Notes: generated by a model not told the origin, from the letters alone. A stretch of DNA of 41,279 nucleotides from an uncultured beta proteobacterium (GCA_903873485.1 CAIQOO010000093.1:1-41279); one strand, 5' to 3'; numbered from the stretch's first letter, positions 23,480 through 33,588 are shown. Numbers and translations are program-made.

Positions 23480-24220
23480 CTAAGCCTGCAGCAGTGCCCG
23501 TACCGCTGCAAGTTGCCGGCGCGAAACAAACAACGCTTCCTCCACCCCATCAAGCCGGACCGCCCAGCCGTCGCCCTCCTGCGCATCACAGTGATGTTGC
23601 AGTGATCGCACCGCCCGCCGCGCCACCAGCGTGTTGCGGTGGATGCGAATGAAGTGGCTGGCATGGCGGGTTTCCAGATCGCTGAGCGAGCCTTCCAGGA
23701 TGTAACTGTGCGCAGCCGTGCGCACGGTAATGTATTTCAGTTCGGCCTTCAGATACAGCACGGTTGACAGCGGCACCCGCTCGGTGCGACCGCGCTCCTG
23801 AATCACCAGAACATTATCAGTCAAATCAGGCTCCAGCCCTTTACTAGCGTGCGCAGTGCGCTCTATTTTTTGTAGCGTTGCCTGGAGCCGTTCAAGCCGC
23901 ACCGGTTTGGTCAGGTAGTCCAGCGCCTCCAGTTCAAAGGCCTGCACTGCATGTTCGGCGTAGGCGGTGACAAACACCAGCGCCGGAGGGTTTGGCAAGG
24001 CCCGCAGTTGCTGCGCCAGCGTCAGGCCATCGGCACCGGGCATGTGGATATCGGCCAGCACGGCATCGACTGCCTGATGCGTCAGGCAGCGCATGGCATC
24101 GGCTGCGTTGGCCGCCTCGGCCACCACCAGCGCGCCGGGGGCGGTGCAGTCGGCCAGCAGGGTTTTCAACCTTGCGCGGGCCAGCGCCTCGTCATCAACA
24201 ATCAAAACTCGCAAAACCAT
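23480..24220 (-). CDS. algR: LytTR-family response regulator (AlgR-like)
   Basis: A 246-aa transcription factor: receiver domain (residues 1-120) with acidic pocket D9-D10, phosphoacceptor D57 in VLADIHMP, the switch residue in VFVTAY and K in YLTKPV; then a LytTR DNA-binding domain (about 145-246, including YLKAELKYITVRT and FIRIHRNTLV). AlgR of Pseudomonas controls alginate, type IV pili and virulence; targets here are unknown. The kinase gene ends 20 bp upstream and argH diverges from that kinase, the same order as argH-algZ-algR in Pseudomonas. The inter-domain linker (KIERTAHASKGLEPDLTD) is encoded by a dispersed repeat copy. Confidence 0.88.
   Translation of the reverse strand: MVLRVLIVDDEALARARLKTLLADCTAPGALVVAEAANAADAMRCLTHQAVDAVLADIHMPGADGLTLAQQLRALPNPPALVFVTAYAEHAVQAFELEALDYLTKPVRLERLQATLQKIERTAHASKGLEPDLTDNVLVIQERGRTERVPLSTVLYLKAELKYITVRTAAHSYILEGSLSDLETRHASHFIRIHRNTLVARRAVRSLQHHCDAQEGDGWAVRLDGVEEALFVSRRQLAAVRALLQA
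23821..23877 (+). repeat. Dispersed ~50-bp repeat in the response-regulator linker
   Basis: TCAAATCAGGCTCCAGCCCT leads on to TTACTAGCGTGCGC, GTGCGCTCTATTTTTT and GTAGCG, matching the family order (AAATCGG, CTCCAGCCC, GCGC, CTAT-Tn). It lies antisense to the algR-like gene and codes for the region between the two domains. Confidence 0.55.
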
Positions 24221-24239
24221 GGTGCCACCTCACCTTTGT

Positions 24240-25295
24240 TCAAATCGGGAGCTCGATCCTGACCTGAAAAATCCCGTTTCTCAAGCCAGACTGAAAACCG
24301 CCCTGCACATCATGCAACAGGCTCAGCCGCTCGCGCACATTGTTCAAGGCCAGGCCGTGCCCCGGTGCCGGATTGGCCAATATTGGCGCTACCGTGTTGC
24401 TGACCTTGATGACCACCATGGCACCCCGGCGTTGCGTGCTGATCTTGATGCGCGCGCCACTGGCAGCGGGTTCGACGCCGTGCTTGACGGCATTTTCGAC
24501 CAGCGGCTGCAGCAGCAGTGGTGGCAGACGGGCGCTGGCGGCACGGTCATCTAGTGCCCATTCCACCTGAATGCGGTCACCAAACCGCACCTGCTCGATT
24601 GCCAGATAGCGCTGCGCCAGCGCAATTTCATCGGCCAGTGTCACGCTGCTGGCCTGTTCGGCCAAGGCATGACGAAACAGCTCGCTCAGGTCTTCGAGCA
24701 AACGCTCGGCTTTGCGTGGCTCGTCACGCACCAGGGCAATTGCGCTGTTCAAGGTATTGAACAAAAAATGCGGCCGGATGCGCGCCTGCAACTCGGCCAG
24801 ACGGGCGGCCGTGGCGGCTGGTGTCTTGCCTTTGGCACGCAGTGCCAGCGCCGCGACCAGCAAGGCCGAAAGCAGCGCACCGCTGAAGCCGCTGGCCAGC
24901 CAGGGCACCGCATCAAGCAAGCCCATCAGCGCCAGCACACCACAGCCGTACCAGCCCGCCATAGCGCCCAGCCCGATGCCGGCGAGCTGCTGCGCCCCTG
25001 GGCGCAGCCGCGCCAGCCGCCTTTTCAGACTGCAAGCGGCAATCAGCCACAACAAGGTGGCCGGCAAAGCGGCACCGGTGATCAGCGACATCTGACCGAG
25101 CCATTGCAACGGGGTCTGGCTGCCAAACATGGCCGCCACCCCAACCACCGCCTGCACAAACAACACCGCCCGCAGCACCACACCGACATGGCAGGCATCA
25201 AACACCAGTGCGTCAGGCAGCCGGGCTGCCTGCCCGACACCGGGCGCAGGCGCAGCGGACTCTTGGAACACCGATAAAATTTGCGAATCTTTCAT
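24240..25295 (-). CDS. algZ: LytS/AlgZ-type sensor histidine kinase
   Basis: A 351-aa inner-membrane kinase. Residues about 35-155 hold four to five membrane segments. The His_kinase domain of the LytS/AlgZ type follows, with the phosphoacceptor H176 in RIRPHFLFNTLNS. The ATPase part has the N box LVENAVKHG and the G box GHGLALNNVRERL. It probably phosphorylates the response regulator encoded 20 bp downstream. The divergent argH gene supports orthology with the algZ (fimS) kinase of Pseudomonas. The N-terminal sensor part is not distinctive, so the signal is unknown. Confidence 0.87.
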   Translation of the reverse strand: MKDSQILSVFQESAAPAPGVGQAARLPDALVFDACHVGVVLRAVLFVQAVVGVAAMFGSQTPLQWLGQMSLITGAALPATLLWLIAACSLKRRLARLRPGAQQLAGIGLGAMAGWYGCGVLALMGLLDAVPWLASGFSGALLSALLVAALALRAKGKTPAATAARLAELQARIRPHFLFNTLNSAIALVRDEPRKAERLLEDLSELFRHALAEQASSVTLADEIALAQRYLAIEQVRFGDRIQVEWALDDRAASARLPPLLLQPLVENAVKHGVEPAASGARIKISTQRRGAMVVIKVSNTVAPILANPAPGHGLALNNVRERLSLLHDVQGGFQSGLRNGIFQVRIELPI

Positions 25296-25403
25296 AGACC
25301 TTCAATCAACTCAACTGGGTGTGCCGCCAGATAGCGGCGCACCATTATTGTTGATGCCAGGGCTTGCACCCGGCGTTTTCACCACCCTGTCCCACTGAGC
25401 ACC

Positions 25404-26855
25404 ATGAGCCAAAACCAATTCGACAAAAAATCACAGGCCTGGTCGGCGCTGTTCTCGGAACCGATGAGTGAGCTGGTCAAGCGCTACACCGCCAGCGTGT
25501 CTTTTGACAAGCGTCTGTGGCAGGCTGACATCAGCGGCTCGCTGGCGCATGCCGAGATGCTGGCAGCGCAAGGCATCATCAGCCGTGCGGACCAGGCTGA
25601 CATCAACTGCGGCATGGCGCAGATCAGCGCCGAAATTGCGTCTGGCGGGTTTGAATGGCAGCTTGATCTGGAAGATGTGCACCTGAACATCGAAGCGCGC
25701 CTGACGCAACTGGTGGGCGATGCCGGCAAACGGCTGCACACCGGTCGCTCCCGCAACGACCAGGTCGCCACCGACGTGCGGCTTTGGCTGCGCAGCGAAA
25801 TTGACCTGATTGCCGGGCTGCTGACCGAGCTGCAACAAGCCCTGCTGGAAGTGGCAGAGCAGCATGTTGAGGTGATCCTGCCCGGATTTACCCACCTGCA
25901 AGTGGCGCAACCGATCAGTTTTGGCCATCACATGCTGGCTTATGTCGAAATGTTTGCCCGCGATGCCGAGCGCATGGGCGATGTGCGCAAGCGCGTCAAC
26001 CGGCTGCCCCTCGGTGCCGCTGCGCTGGCCGGTACCAGCTACCCGCTGGATCGCGAACGGGTGGCGCGGTCATTGGGCATGGTTGATGACCAGGGCCAGC
26101 CCTGCGTCTGCCAAAACTCGCTCGATGCCGTCAGCGACCGCGACTTCGCCATCGAATTCAGCGCTGCCGCCAGCCTGTGCATGGTGCACATCAGCCGCTT
26201 GAGCGAAGAACTGATTTTGTGGATGAGCCAGAATTTTGGCTTTGTCAGAATAGCCGACCGCTTTACCACCGGCAGCTCGATCATGCCGCAGAAGAAAAAC
26301 CCCGATGTGCCAGAACTGGCGCGTGGCAAGACCGGTCGCGTGGTCGGCCACCTGATGGGCCTGATCACCCTGATGAAGGGCCAGCCGCTGGCCTACAACA
26401 AGGACAACCAGGAAGACAAGGAGCCGCTGTTTGACACCGTCGATACCCTGAAAGACACCCTGCGCATCTTTGCCGAAATGCTCGGCGGCCAGCTCAACCC
26501 GGCCAGCGGACTCAAGGAAGGCGGCATCCGCGTCAACCCCGAGGCGATGGAGCGGGCCGCGTTGCGCGGTTATGCCACCGCCACCGACCTGGCCGACTAC
26601 CTGGTCAAAAAAGGCCTTCCATTTCGTGATGCCCACGAAACCGTGGCGCGTGCGGTCAAGGCCGCCATCGCGCACCAGGTTGATCTGTCGGAGTTGCCGC
26701 TGACGGTGCTGAAAGAATTCAATTCCAGCATCGAGAAAGATGTATTTGATCTGCTGTCGCTGCGCGGCTCGCTCAATGCGCGTGATGTGTTGGGCGGCAC
26801 TGCGCCCAAACAAGTGCAGGCACAGATCAACCGGCATCGCCTGCGCTTAGGCTAA
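25404..26855 (+). CDS. argH: Argininosuccinate lyase
   Basis: This 483-aa cytosolic enzyme splits argininosuccinate to arginine and fumarate, the last step of arginine synthesis. The fumarase-superfamily signature [12 protein letters not shown] lies near residue 290, [17 protein letters not shown] near 112, and [10 protein letters not shown] holds the conserved His-Leu-Gln. The length is somewhat above the common 460 through a short N-terminal extension. It is divergent from the algZ-like kinase with a 108-bp gap. Confidence 0.96.
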   Translation: MSQNQFDKKSQAWSALFSEPMSELVKRYTASVSFDKRLWQADISGSLAHAEMLAAQGIISRADQADINCGMAQISAEIASGGFEWQLDLEDVHLNIEARLTQLVGDAGKRLHTGRSRNDQVATDVRLWLRSEIDLIAGLLTELQQALLEVAEQHVEVILPGFTHLQVAQPISFGHHMLAYVEMFARDAERMGDVRKRVNRLPLGAAALAGTSYPLDRERVARSLGMVDDQGQPCVCQNSLDAVSDRDFAIEFSAAASLCMVHISRLSEELILWMSQNFGFVRIADRFTTGSSIMPQKKNPDVPELARGKTGRVVGHLMGLITLMKGQPLAYNKDNQEDKEPLFDTVDTLKDTLRIFAEMLGGQLNPASGLKEGGIRVNPEAMERAALRGYATATDLADYLVKKGLPFRDAHETVARAVKAAIAHQVDLSELPLTVLKEFNSSIEKDVFDLLSLRGSLNARDVLGGTAPKQVQAQINRHRLRLG

Positions 26856-26894
26856 GCCTTCAAGTCTTTTTTTGCATTAACCCAGGTTTACCGC

Positions 26895-27422
26895 ATGTCC
26901 GATACATTTCAACCGCCATCTTCAACCCCGCCGCCACCCTGCCATGTCACCCGCTGGCGCATCGCCACCATCGTCTGCCTGATTCTGCTGGCCATTGCTG
27001 CGGCCACCGGCATGAGCATGATGGAGCAATTCAAGGCGCAACTGATCCACCTGCAAACCAAACTCAAGTCGGTGCCGCAGGTGAAATACATCGCCGTGTT
27101 GCTTGATGACCAGCATCTGCCGGCCCAGCTCATCACCTTCGACCCGCAAGACGGCTACCTGCTGATTCAGCGCCTCAACGATGTCAAGGAAGGGCAGGAA
27201 GACAGCATGCAACTGTGGGCGCTCGATGCCCAGCAGCGGCCCCTGTCGCTGGGCGTATTGACCACCAAAATCAAGACCGCCCAGATTCCGGTGACCGACA
27301 AGATCCTGTCACAGGCCCAGGCACTGGCCATCAGCGTGGAAAGCAAAGGCGGGGTTGAAGCCGGTCGCCCGCCACGGCTGCCCTATCTATTTGCCGGTGC
27401 GCTGATTCGCAAGACTTTGTGA
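26895..27422 (+). CDS. Membrane-anchored RskA C-terminal-like protein
   Basis: A 175-aa protein with a Pro-rich cytoplasmic start (residues 1-17), one membrane segment (about 22-40) and an extracytoplasmic domain. DSMQLWALDAQQRPLSLGVL, LAISVESKGGVEAGRPP and PYLFAGALI are the text I know from the C-terminal domain of RskA-type anti-sigma factors. The cytoplasmic zinc-finger domain that would hold a sigma factor is missing and no sigma gene is adjacent. So an anti-sigma function is doubtful and a separate envelope role likely. It stands 43 bp before the large macroglobulin gene on the same strand. Confidence 0.7.
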   Translation: MSDTFQPPSSTPPPPCHVTRWRIATIVCLILLAIAAATGMSMMEQFKAQLIHLQTKLKSVPQVKYIAVLLDDQHLPAQLITFDPQDGYLLIQRLNDVKEGQEDSMQLWALDAQQRPLSLGVLTTKIKTAQIPVTDKILSQAQALAISVESKGGVEAGRPPRLPYLFAGALIRKTL

Positions 27423-27465
27423 CGCGGCTTTAGGCTAAAGTCTGGGTTCACTCAAGGGGAATTGC

Positions 27466-30400
27466 GTGAATCTTCGCAACATCATGGTGGTCGGCTGCTG
27501 GCTGGCCTGGTCTGCTCTGGCGCAAGCCTTTCAAGTTGTCAGCCTGTCACCGCAGGGCGAGGTGGCGCGCATCCGCCAGGTGGTGCTGAAGTTTGACGAC
27601 AGTGCCGTCAATTTTGGCGACCCGAAAGCGGCAGCGCCGCTTGAACTGCAATGCAGCAGTCCGCAAGCCGCCCGGGGCACCGGTCGCTGGCTTAACGACC
27701 GGCAATGGGTGTTTGACTTTGAAGCCGATTTGCCGCCGGGCGTGGCCTGCACGGTCAAGCTCAAGTCAGGCATCAAATCAACCCGTGGCGCACTGCTGAC
27801 GGGCGCTGACAGCTACAAATTTAATAGTGGCGGGCCATTTGTGCAAAGCATCTGGCCCGACACCGGCACGGCGATTGACGAAGAGCAGTATTTTGTTTTG
27901 CAACTCAATGGCCCGGCCACCCTGGCCAGTGTGTTGACCAACATCTGGTGCAGCGTCGAAGGTCTGGGTGAGCGTGTTGCGGTGCGCCTGATTGACGGCA
28001 AAGACCGCGCCACACTGCTGAAGTTTCATGACCTTGACGCTGATGCCGCCAAAACCCCGTTGAGTTTTGTCACGCTGGCCTGCAACCGGCGGCTGACACC
28101 CTCGGCCAAAATCCAGTTGGTCTATGGCAAGGGCATCGCCACTCCGGGCAGCCCCGGCACGCCTGCGGGCATTGCCAATGCGGTGGAGAAACGCTTTGGT
28201 TTTCAGGTGCGCGAGCCATTTAACGCCAACTTTTCGTGCGAACGCGAAAACGCCCAGGCCGCCTGCCTGCCGATCCGGCCGATGCATCTGAGCTTTTCGG
28301 CACCGGTTGCGCGCAAACTGCTCGAAGGCATCAAACTGGTGTCGGACCAAAAGACTTTTTCACCCGGCTTTGACCAGGAAGAGGGTGAAGACGACAACCT
28401 GGTCAGCCGCGTGGCTTTCAAGGGACTGTTTCCGGAGCAAACCGATTTCAAGCTGACCCTGCCAAAAGGGTTTCAGGATGCCGCTGGCCGTGTGCTGATC
28501 AATGCCGACAGCTTTCCACTGAAGGTCAGCACCGGCCCCATGCCGCCGCTGGCCAAGTTTGCCGCCGCACCGTTTGGCATCATCGAGCGTTTTGCCGAAG
28601 CTGATGGCCAGGCGCTGCTGCCGATCACCTTGCGTAAGGTTGAGGCTGACTTGAAGATCAAGGCATTGACAGCCGCCAGCGGCACAGTCAGCGACCTCAA
28701 AGTTGAGGCTGACACCGACATCATTGCCTGGTTCAGAAAAGTCAAGCGTTATGACGATTACACCGTGCCGCGCAGCATTGCCGCACGCGATGTCAAGGGC
28801 GCACTGCCGCAGGTGTTGCCCGATGAAGGCAAGACCGAAGTGCAGGCGCGCATGCTGTCCTTGCTGCAAGGGCAGGTCGGGGTCAAGACAGTGGATTTGC
28901 CCAAACCTGCCAGCAACGACCCGCGCCCATTTGAGGTGGTTGGCATTCCCCTGTCACCCGGCTTTCATGTGCTGGAGGCAGCGTCGCAAAAGCTTGGCAG
29001 TTCGCTGCTGGACCAGCGTCACGGTGCCGGTCGCACCATGTTTGTGCGCACCTCGGCGCTGGTCACCAATCTGGGCGTGCATTTCAAGCTGGGCCGCGAA
29101 AACGCGCTGGCCTGGGTCACCACGCTCGACAAGGGCCAGCCGGTGGCCGGCGCGCAGGTGCGGGTGTCCGACTGCCGGGGCCGCCAGGTTGCCAGCGCCA
29201 GCACCAACGAACAGGGCTTTGCCTACCTGATGGGCATCAGCCCGCAGGCACCGGCCTGCCGGGATGATGCGGGCTACAGCGATGCCTATTTTGTCAGTGC
29301 CCGTGCCCAGCAGGCCGGTGTTGCCGACATGGCATTTACCTGGAGCGACTGGAACCGTGGCATCGAGCCGTGGCGCTTTAACCTGCCCACCAGCCAGCAG
29401 GCCCGGCCAGATGAGCGTGCCCACACCATTTTTGACCGCACATTGCTGCATGTGGGTGAAACCGTGTCGATGAAACACCTGCTGCGCTCCGAGACGGCGC
29501 AGGGTTTTGGCTTGAGCCAGGCACCGCCCGCAACCCTGGTGATCACCCACATCGGCAGCGGCCAGCAATATACCCAGCCACTGGCCTGGCGCCAGACCGC
29601 CACCGGTGGCCAAAGTGCCGAGAACAGTTTTGCCATACCGCCGGCTGCCAAGCTCGGCGCTTACCAAGTGCAGTTGCGCGGCAGCGAACGCAATCGCAGC
29701 TTTGACACCGGCGAGTTCCGGGTGGAAGAATTTCGTCTGCCGGTGCTGGAAGGCCGGATTGCGCCAGTTGACAAAAAAGCCCTGATCAACGCCAAAACCC
29801 TGCCGCTGGCGGTGCAGGTCAACTATGTGTCGGGCGGTGGTGCTGGCAGCTTGCCGGTGCGGGTGTCGGCACTGCTGCGCAGCAAATACATCCATTTTGA
29901 TGACTTTGAGTCCTTCAGCTTTTCGCCACCGCGCAGCGATCAGGACCGCAGCAATGAGCCGCCGCCAGAAGACAGCGGCAGTGGGGACAACCTGGTGGTG
30001 GCCAACCAACTGCCGCTGACGCTCGACAAAACTGGCGCTGGCAAACTCAGCCTGGACACACTGCCCGCCAGCCGCCAGCCACGCGAGTTGTTGCTTGAAG
30101 CCAGTTATGCCGATCCAAATGGTGAGGTGCAAACCATTCGCAATAGTCAAACTCTGTGGCCGGCTGGCGTGGTGGCCGGCATCAAGACCGAAGGCTGGGT
30201 ATCGAGCGGGCGCCAGATCAAATTCCAGGCATTGGCGCTTGACCTCAACGGCAAGCCGCAGGCCGGTGTGGCGCTGGCAGTCAAGGCCATCGCCCGCATC
30301 ACCACCACCAGCCGCAAGCGCATGGTGGGCGGTTTTTACAGCTATGACAACCACACCAGCGTCAAGGCGCTGGGCAGCGTCTGCAGCGGCAACAGCGATG

Positions 30401-33400
30401 CGCGTGGCCTGCTGCTGTGCGACACCCGCATCGATGAAGCGGGCGAGGTGGAACTGGTGGCAACCGCCCAGGACAGTGCCGGCAACAGCAGCCAGGCGGC
30501 CAGCTCAGTGTATGTGACGAAACAGGGCGAACTCTGGTTTGGCGGCGAAGACCATGACCGCATCGACTTGTTGCCCGAGAAAAAGAGCTACCAGCCCGGT
30601 GAAACCGCCCGTTTTCAGGTGCGCATGCCATTCCGTTTTGCCACCGCACTGCTGGCGGTCGAGCGCGAGGGCGTGCTGCAAGCGCAGGTGGTGCAGCTCA
30701 ACGGGCAAGACCCGACGGTGCAAATCAAGATCATGGAGGGCTGGGGCCCGAATGTGTATGTCAGCGTGCTGGCGCTGCGCGGGCGGCTGCGTGAAGTGCC
30801 GTGGTACAGCTTTTTCACCTGGGGCTACAAATCGCCACGCGAATGGTGGACCTCATTTTGGTACGAAGGACGCGAATATGTGGCGCCGACGGCGCTGGTC
30901 GATCTGAGCAAACCAGCATTTCGGCTGGGTGCAGCGGAAATCCGGGTGGGCACGCAAGCGCACCAATTGGCGGTGAGTGTCAAGGCCGACAAGGACAGCT
31001 ACACGGTGCGTGGCCGGGCCGTGGTGACGATCAACGTCAAGCTGCCCAATGGTCAACCGGCCGCCCATGCCGAGGTCGCGCTGGCAGCGGTCGATCAGGC
31101 ACTGCTGGAGCTAAAGCCCAACACCAGTTGGAACCTGCTTGAGGCCATGCTGCAGCGCCGCTCCTGGGGGGTTGAGACCGCCACCGCGCAGATGGAAATC
31201 ATTGGCCGGCGCCACTATGGCCGCAAGGCGGTGCCGGCCGGCGGTGGCGGTGGCCATGGCGGCACGCGCGAGTTGCTTGACACCCTGCTGCTGTGGGACC
31301 CCGCCGTCAAGCTTGATGCCCATGGTCAGGCGCAGGTGACGGTGCCGCTCAACGACGCGCTGACCAGCTTCAAGATTGTGGCCATTGCCGATGCCGCCAC
31401 CGGTCTGTTTGGCACCGGCAGCACCAGCATCCGTACCACCCAAGACCTGCAAATCATCAGCGGCCTGCCGCCACTGGTGCGCGAAGACGACCAGTACCGC
31501 GCCCAGATCACGCTGCGCAACACCACCCAGGCCGCAATGAAAGTGCTGGTGACACCGCGTGCCACGCTGCTGGAACTGCCGCCGCAAACCGTGGATATTC
31601 CGGCTGGCGATGCGCGCGAGGTCGCCTGGAGCGTCAAGGCGCCAGCACAACTGGGCTTGAGCCGGTTTGAAGCCATTCTGTGGGAGATCGAAGCCAAAGA
31701 CACGTTGGGCGGCGCGCGTGATGCACTCAAAGCCAGCCAGCGCATCATCCCGGCGGTGCCACTTACGGTGCAGCAAGCCACGCTGGTGCAGCTTGACCGG
31801 CCGCTCAGCCTGCCAGTCAGCCCGCCAGCCGATGCCATAGCCGGTCGCGGTGGCCTGAAGATGAGCTTGCAACCCAGGCTGGCAGAAGGCCTGCCGGGTG
31901 TCAAAGACTGGTTTGCCAACTACCCGTTTGCCTGCCTGGAGCAAAAAACCAGCAAGGCGGTGGGCTTGCGCGACGGCAAGTTGTGGCGCATCGTGGTCGC
32001 ACAAATCCCCAGCTACCTTGATGCCGATGGCCTGGCGGGCTACTTTCCGCCACGCGATGGCCAGGCCAACCAGGGCAGCGACACGCTGACCGCTTATCTG
32101 CTGGCCGCCAGCCACGAAGCGGCCAGCATCGACCCGGCCTTTGCCTTGGGCGACGAACTGCGGGCACCGATGGAAAAGGCCCTGATCGGGTTTGTCGAAG
32201 GGCGTATCGGGCGCAATTTCTGGAGCCCGCGCAAAGACCTTGACATGCGCAAGCTTGCCGCCATTGAAGCGCTGTCGCGCTATGGCCAGGCGCAAGGCCG
32301 CATGCTGGAGTCGATCACGCTGGCCCCCAACCAGTGGCCGACCCATGCGCTGATCGACTGGCTCAACATCCTCAAGCGTGTGCCCGATGTGGCCGAGCGC
32401 GACAAGCGGCTGGCCGAAGCCCAGCAGATTCTGCGGGCGCGCATCAGTTACCAGGGCACCAAAATGGTGTTCAGCACCGAAAACGACGACTACTGGTGGT
32501 GGTTGATGCAAAACGGCGATGTCAACACGGCGCGCCTGATGCTCGCCGTGCTCGATGACCCGGCCTGGCAAGACGACCTGGGCCGTCTGGCCAACGGCTT
32601 TATGGCGCGCCAGCAAAACGGGGCCTGGCACACCACCACCGCCAACCTGTGGGGCGGGCTGGCGCTGGAGAAGTTCTCGAACAAGTTTGAATCGGTGGCG
32701 GTGGCCGGCAGCACCAAAGCCAGTCTGGCCGGCAGCAGCAGCGGCGCTGTCAGTGTGGACTGGAGCCGGGTTGAACGCATCAAGACCAGCGATGCCAGCG
32801 GCGCCGCCCATCAAAGCACCTGGTTTGGCGCTCCCGCTGCACCGGGCAACCTGCGCAACAACACGATGTTTCTACCCTGGAGCGCGGCGACTGCCAAAGA
32901 CACGCTGAGCGTGACGCACCAAGGCAGCGGCAAGCCCTGGCTGACGCTGCAGTCGGTAGCCGCCATCGCGTTGAAAGCGCCGTTTGCTGCCGGTTACCAG
33001 ATCAAGAAGACCATCACCCCGGTTGCGCAGGCCAATCCGGCGCTGCCCGATGGCAGCTACAGCCGGGGCGATGTGTTGCGCATCACGCTGGAGGTCAATG
33101 CCAGCGCCGACATGAGCTGGGCCGTCATCACCGACCCGGTGCCAGGTGGCGCCAGCATTCTGGGCAGCGGTCTCGGGCGTGACAGCGCCATCGCCACCCA
33201 GGGTGAAAAGCAGTCGGGTGACGGCTGGCCGGCGTTTGAAGAACGCAGCTTTGAGGCCTTTCGCAGTTACTACCAGTTTCTGCCCAAGGGCGTCGTCAAG
33301 ATGGAATACACGCTGCGGCTGAACAATGTGGGCGAGTTTTCGCTGCCGCCGTCGCGGGTTGAAGCCATGTATGCGCCAGAGATGTTTGGCGTGGCACCCA

Positions 33401-33423
33401 ACGCGCGGGTGATCGTGAAATAG
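27466..33423 (+). CDS. Alpha-2-macroglobulin family protein (bacterial, with thioester)
   Basis: A 1985-aa exported protein with signal peptide (MNLRNIMVVGCWLAWSALAQA) and no lipobox at its end. Bacterial macroglobulins trap foreign proteases in the periplasm. MG-type domains fill the first two thirds; a Gly-rich stretch (AGGGGGHGG) near residue 1258 precedes the WDPAVKLDAHGQAQVTVPLN segment of the macroglobulin domain. The thioester motif CLEQ is at C1490, in YPFACLEQKTSKAVGL, so covalent trapping should be possible. A GTG start is used, with AAGGGGA before it. The penicillin-binding protein PbpC, the usual partner gene, does not follow. Confidence 0.92.
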   Translation: MNLRNIMVVGCWLAWSALAQAFQVVSLSPQGEVARIRQVVLKFDDSAVNFGDPKAAAPLELQCSSPQAARGTGRWLNDRQWVFDFEADLPPGVACTVKLKSGIKSTRGALLTGADSYKFNSGGPFVQSIWPDTGTAIDEEQYFVLQLNGPATLASVLTNIWCSVEGLGERVAVRLIDGKDRATLLKFHDLDADAAKTPLSFVTLACNRRLTPSAKIQLVYGKGIATPGSPGTPAGIANAVEKRFGFQVREPFNANFSCERENAQAACLPIRPMHLSFSAPVARKLLEGIKLVSDQKTFSPGFDQEEGEDDNLVSRVAFKGLFPEQTDFKLTLPKGFQDAAGRVLINADSFPLKVSTGPMPPLAKFAAAPFGIIERFAEADGQALLPITLRKVEADLKIKALTAASGTVSDLKVEADTDIIAWFRKVKRYDDYTVPRSIAARDVKGALPQVLPDEGKTEVQARMLSLLQGQVGVKTVDLPKPASNDPRPFEVVGIPLSPGFHVLEAASQKLGSSLLDQRHGAGRTMFVRTSALVTNLGVHFKLGRENALAWVTTLDKGQPVAGAQVRVSDCRGRQVASASTNEQGFAYLMGISPQAPACRDDAGYSDAYFVSARAQQAGVADMAFTWSDWNRGIEPWRFNLPTSQQARPDERAHTIFDRTLLHVGETVSMKHLLRSETAQGFGLSQAPPATLVITHIGSGQQYTQPLAWRQTATGGQSAENSFAIPPAAKLGAYQVQLRGSERNRSFDTGEFRVEEFRLPVLEGRIAPVDKKALINAKTLPLAVQVNYVSGGGAGSLPVRVSALLRSKYIHFDDFESFSFSPPRSDQDRSNEPPPEDSGSGDNLVVANQLPLTLDKTGAGKLSLDTLPASRQPRELLLEASYADPNGEVQTIRNSQTLWPAGVVAGIKTEGWVSSGRQIKFQALALDLNGKPQAGVALAVKAIARITTTSRKRMVGGFYSYDNHTSVKALGSVCSGNSDARGLLLCDTRIDEAGEVELVATAQDSAGNSSQAASSVYVTKQGELWFGGEDHDRIDLLPEKKSYQPGETARFQVRMPFRFATALLAVEREGVLQAQVVQLNGQDPTVQIKIMEGWGPNVYVSVLALRGRLREVPWYSFFTWGYKSPREWWTSFWYEGREYVAPTALVDLSKPAFRLGAAEIRVGTQAHQLAVSVKADKDSYTVRGRAVVTINVKLPNGQPAAHAEVALAAVDQALLELKPNTSWNLLEAMLQRRSWGVETATAQMEIIGRRHYGRKAVPAGGGGGHGGTRELLDTLLLWDPAVKLDAHGQAQVTVPLNDALTSFKIVAIADAATGLFGTGSTSIRTTQDLQIISGLPPLVREDDQYRAQITLRNTTQAAMKVLVTPRATLLELPPQTVDIPAGDAREVAWSVKAPAQLGLSRFEAILWEIEAKDTLGGARDALKASQRIIPAVPLTVQQATLVQLDRPLSLPVSPPADAIAGRGGLKMSLQPRLAEGLPGVKDWFANYPFACLEQKTSKAVGLRDGKLWRIVVAQIPSYLDADGLAGYFPPRDGQANQGSDTLTAYLLAASHEAASIDPAFALGDELRAPMEKALIGFVEGRIGRNFWSPRKDLDMRKLAAIEALSRYGQAQGRMLESITLAPNQWPTHALIDWLNILKRVPDVAERDKRLAEAQQILRARISYQGTKMVFSTENDDYWWWLMQNGDVNTARLMLAVLDDPAWQDDLGRLANGFMARQQNGAWHTTTANLWGGLALEKFSNKFESVAVAGSTKASLAGSSSGAVSVDWSRVERIKTSDASGAAHQSTWFGAPAAPGNLRNNTMFLPWSAATAKDTLSVTHQGSGKPWLTLQSVAAIALKAPFAAGYQIKKTITPVAQANPALPDGSYSRGDVLRITLEVNASADMSWAVITDPVPGGASILGSGLGRDSAIATQGEKQSGDGWPAFEERSFEAFRSYYQFLPKGVVKMEYTLRLNNVGEFSLPPSRVEAMYAPEMFGVAPNARVIVK

Positions 33424-33454
33424 CAGTGTCGTGGCAAACCCACCGCGTTCAAGT

Positions 33455-33511
33455 GCCAAATCGGCCTCAAGCCCTTATGGAATATGCGCATGCAGCTATA
33501 ACTATAGTAGC
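33455..33511 (+). repeat. Dispersed ~50-bp repeat after the macroglobulin gene
   Basis: GCCAAATCGGCCTCAAGCCC, TTATGGAATATGCGC, then GCAGCTATAACTATAGTAGC. This is one of the fullest copies of the family. Confidence 0.75.
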
Positions 33512-33574
33512 ATCTGACTTGACAAATGCCCAGCGTGAAAAGTCATTGATTACTACACAATGAATTATTCTTGT

Positions 33575-33588
33575 TTGATCTAGATCAA
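33575..33588. promoter_or_regulatory. Perfect FNR/Anr-type binding site
   Basis: TTGATCTAGATCAA is a full palindrome identical to the FNR consensus TTGAT-N4-ATCAA. It lies 163 bp before the start codon of the Rieske oxygenase gene. CRP-family relatives with the same half-site (Dnr, Anr) are alternatives. Confidence 0.7.

Noticed and set aside
31111..32814. 567-codon open frame on the minus strand opposite the macroglobulin gene
   Set aside because: It is a shadow of a GC-rich coding strand; its translation is low in recognisable motifs and the plus frame is clearly a macroglobulin. The same holds for 28954-30354.
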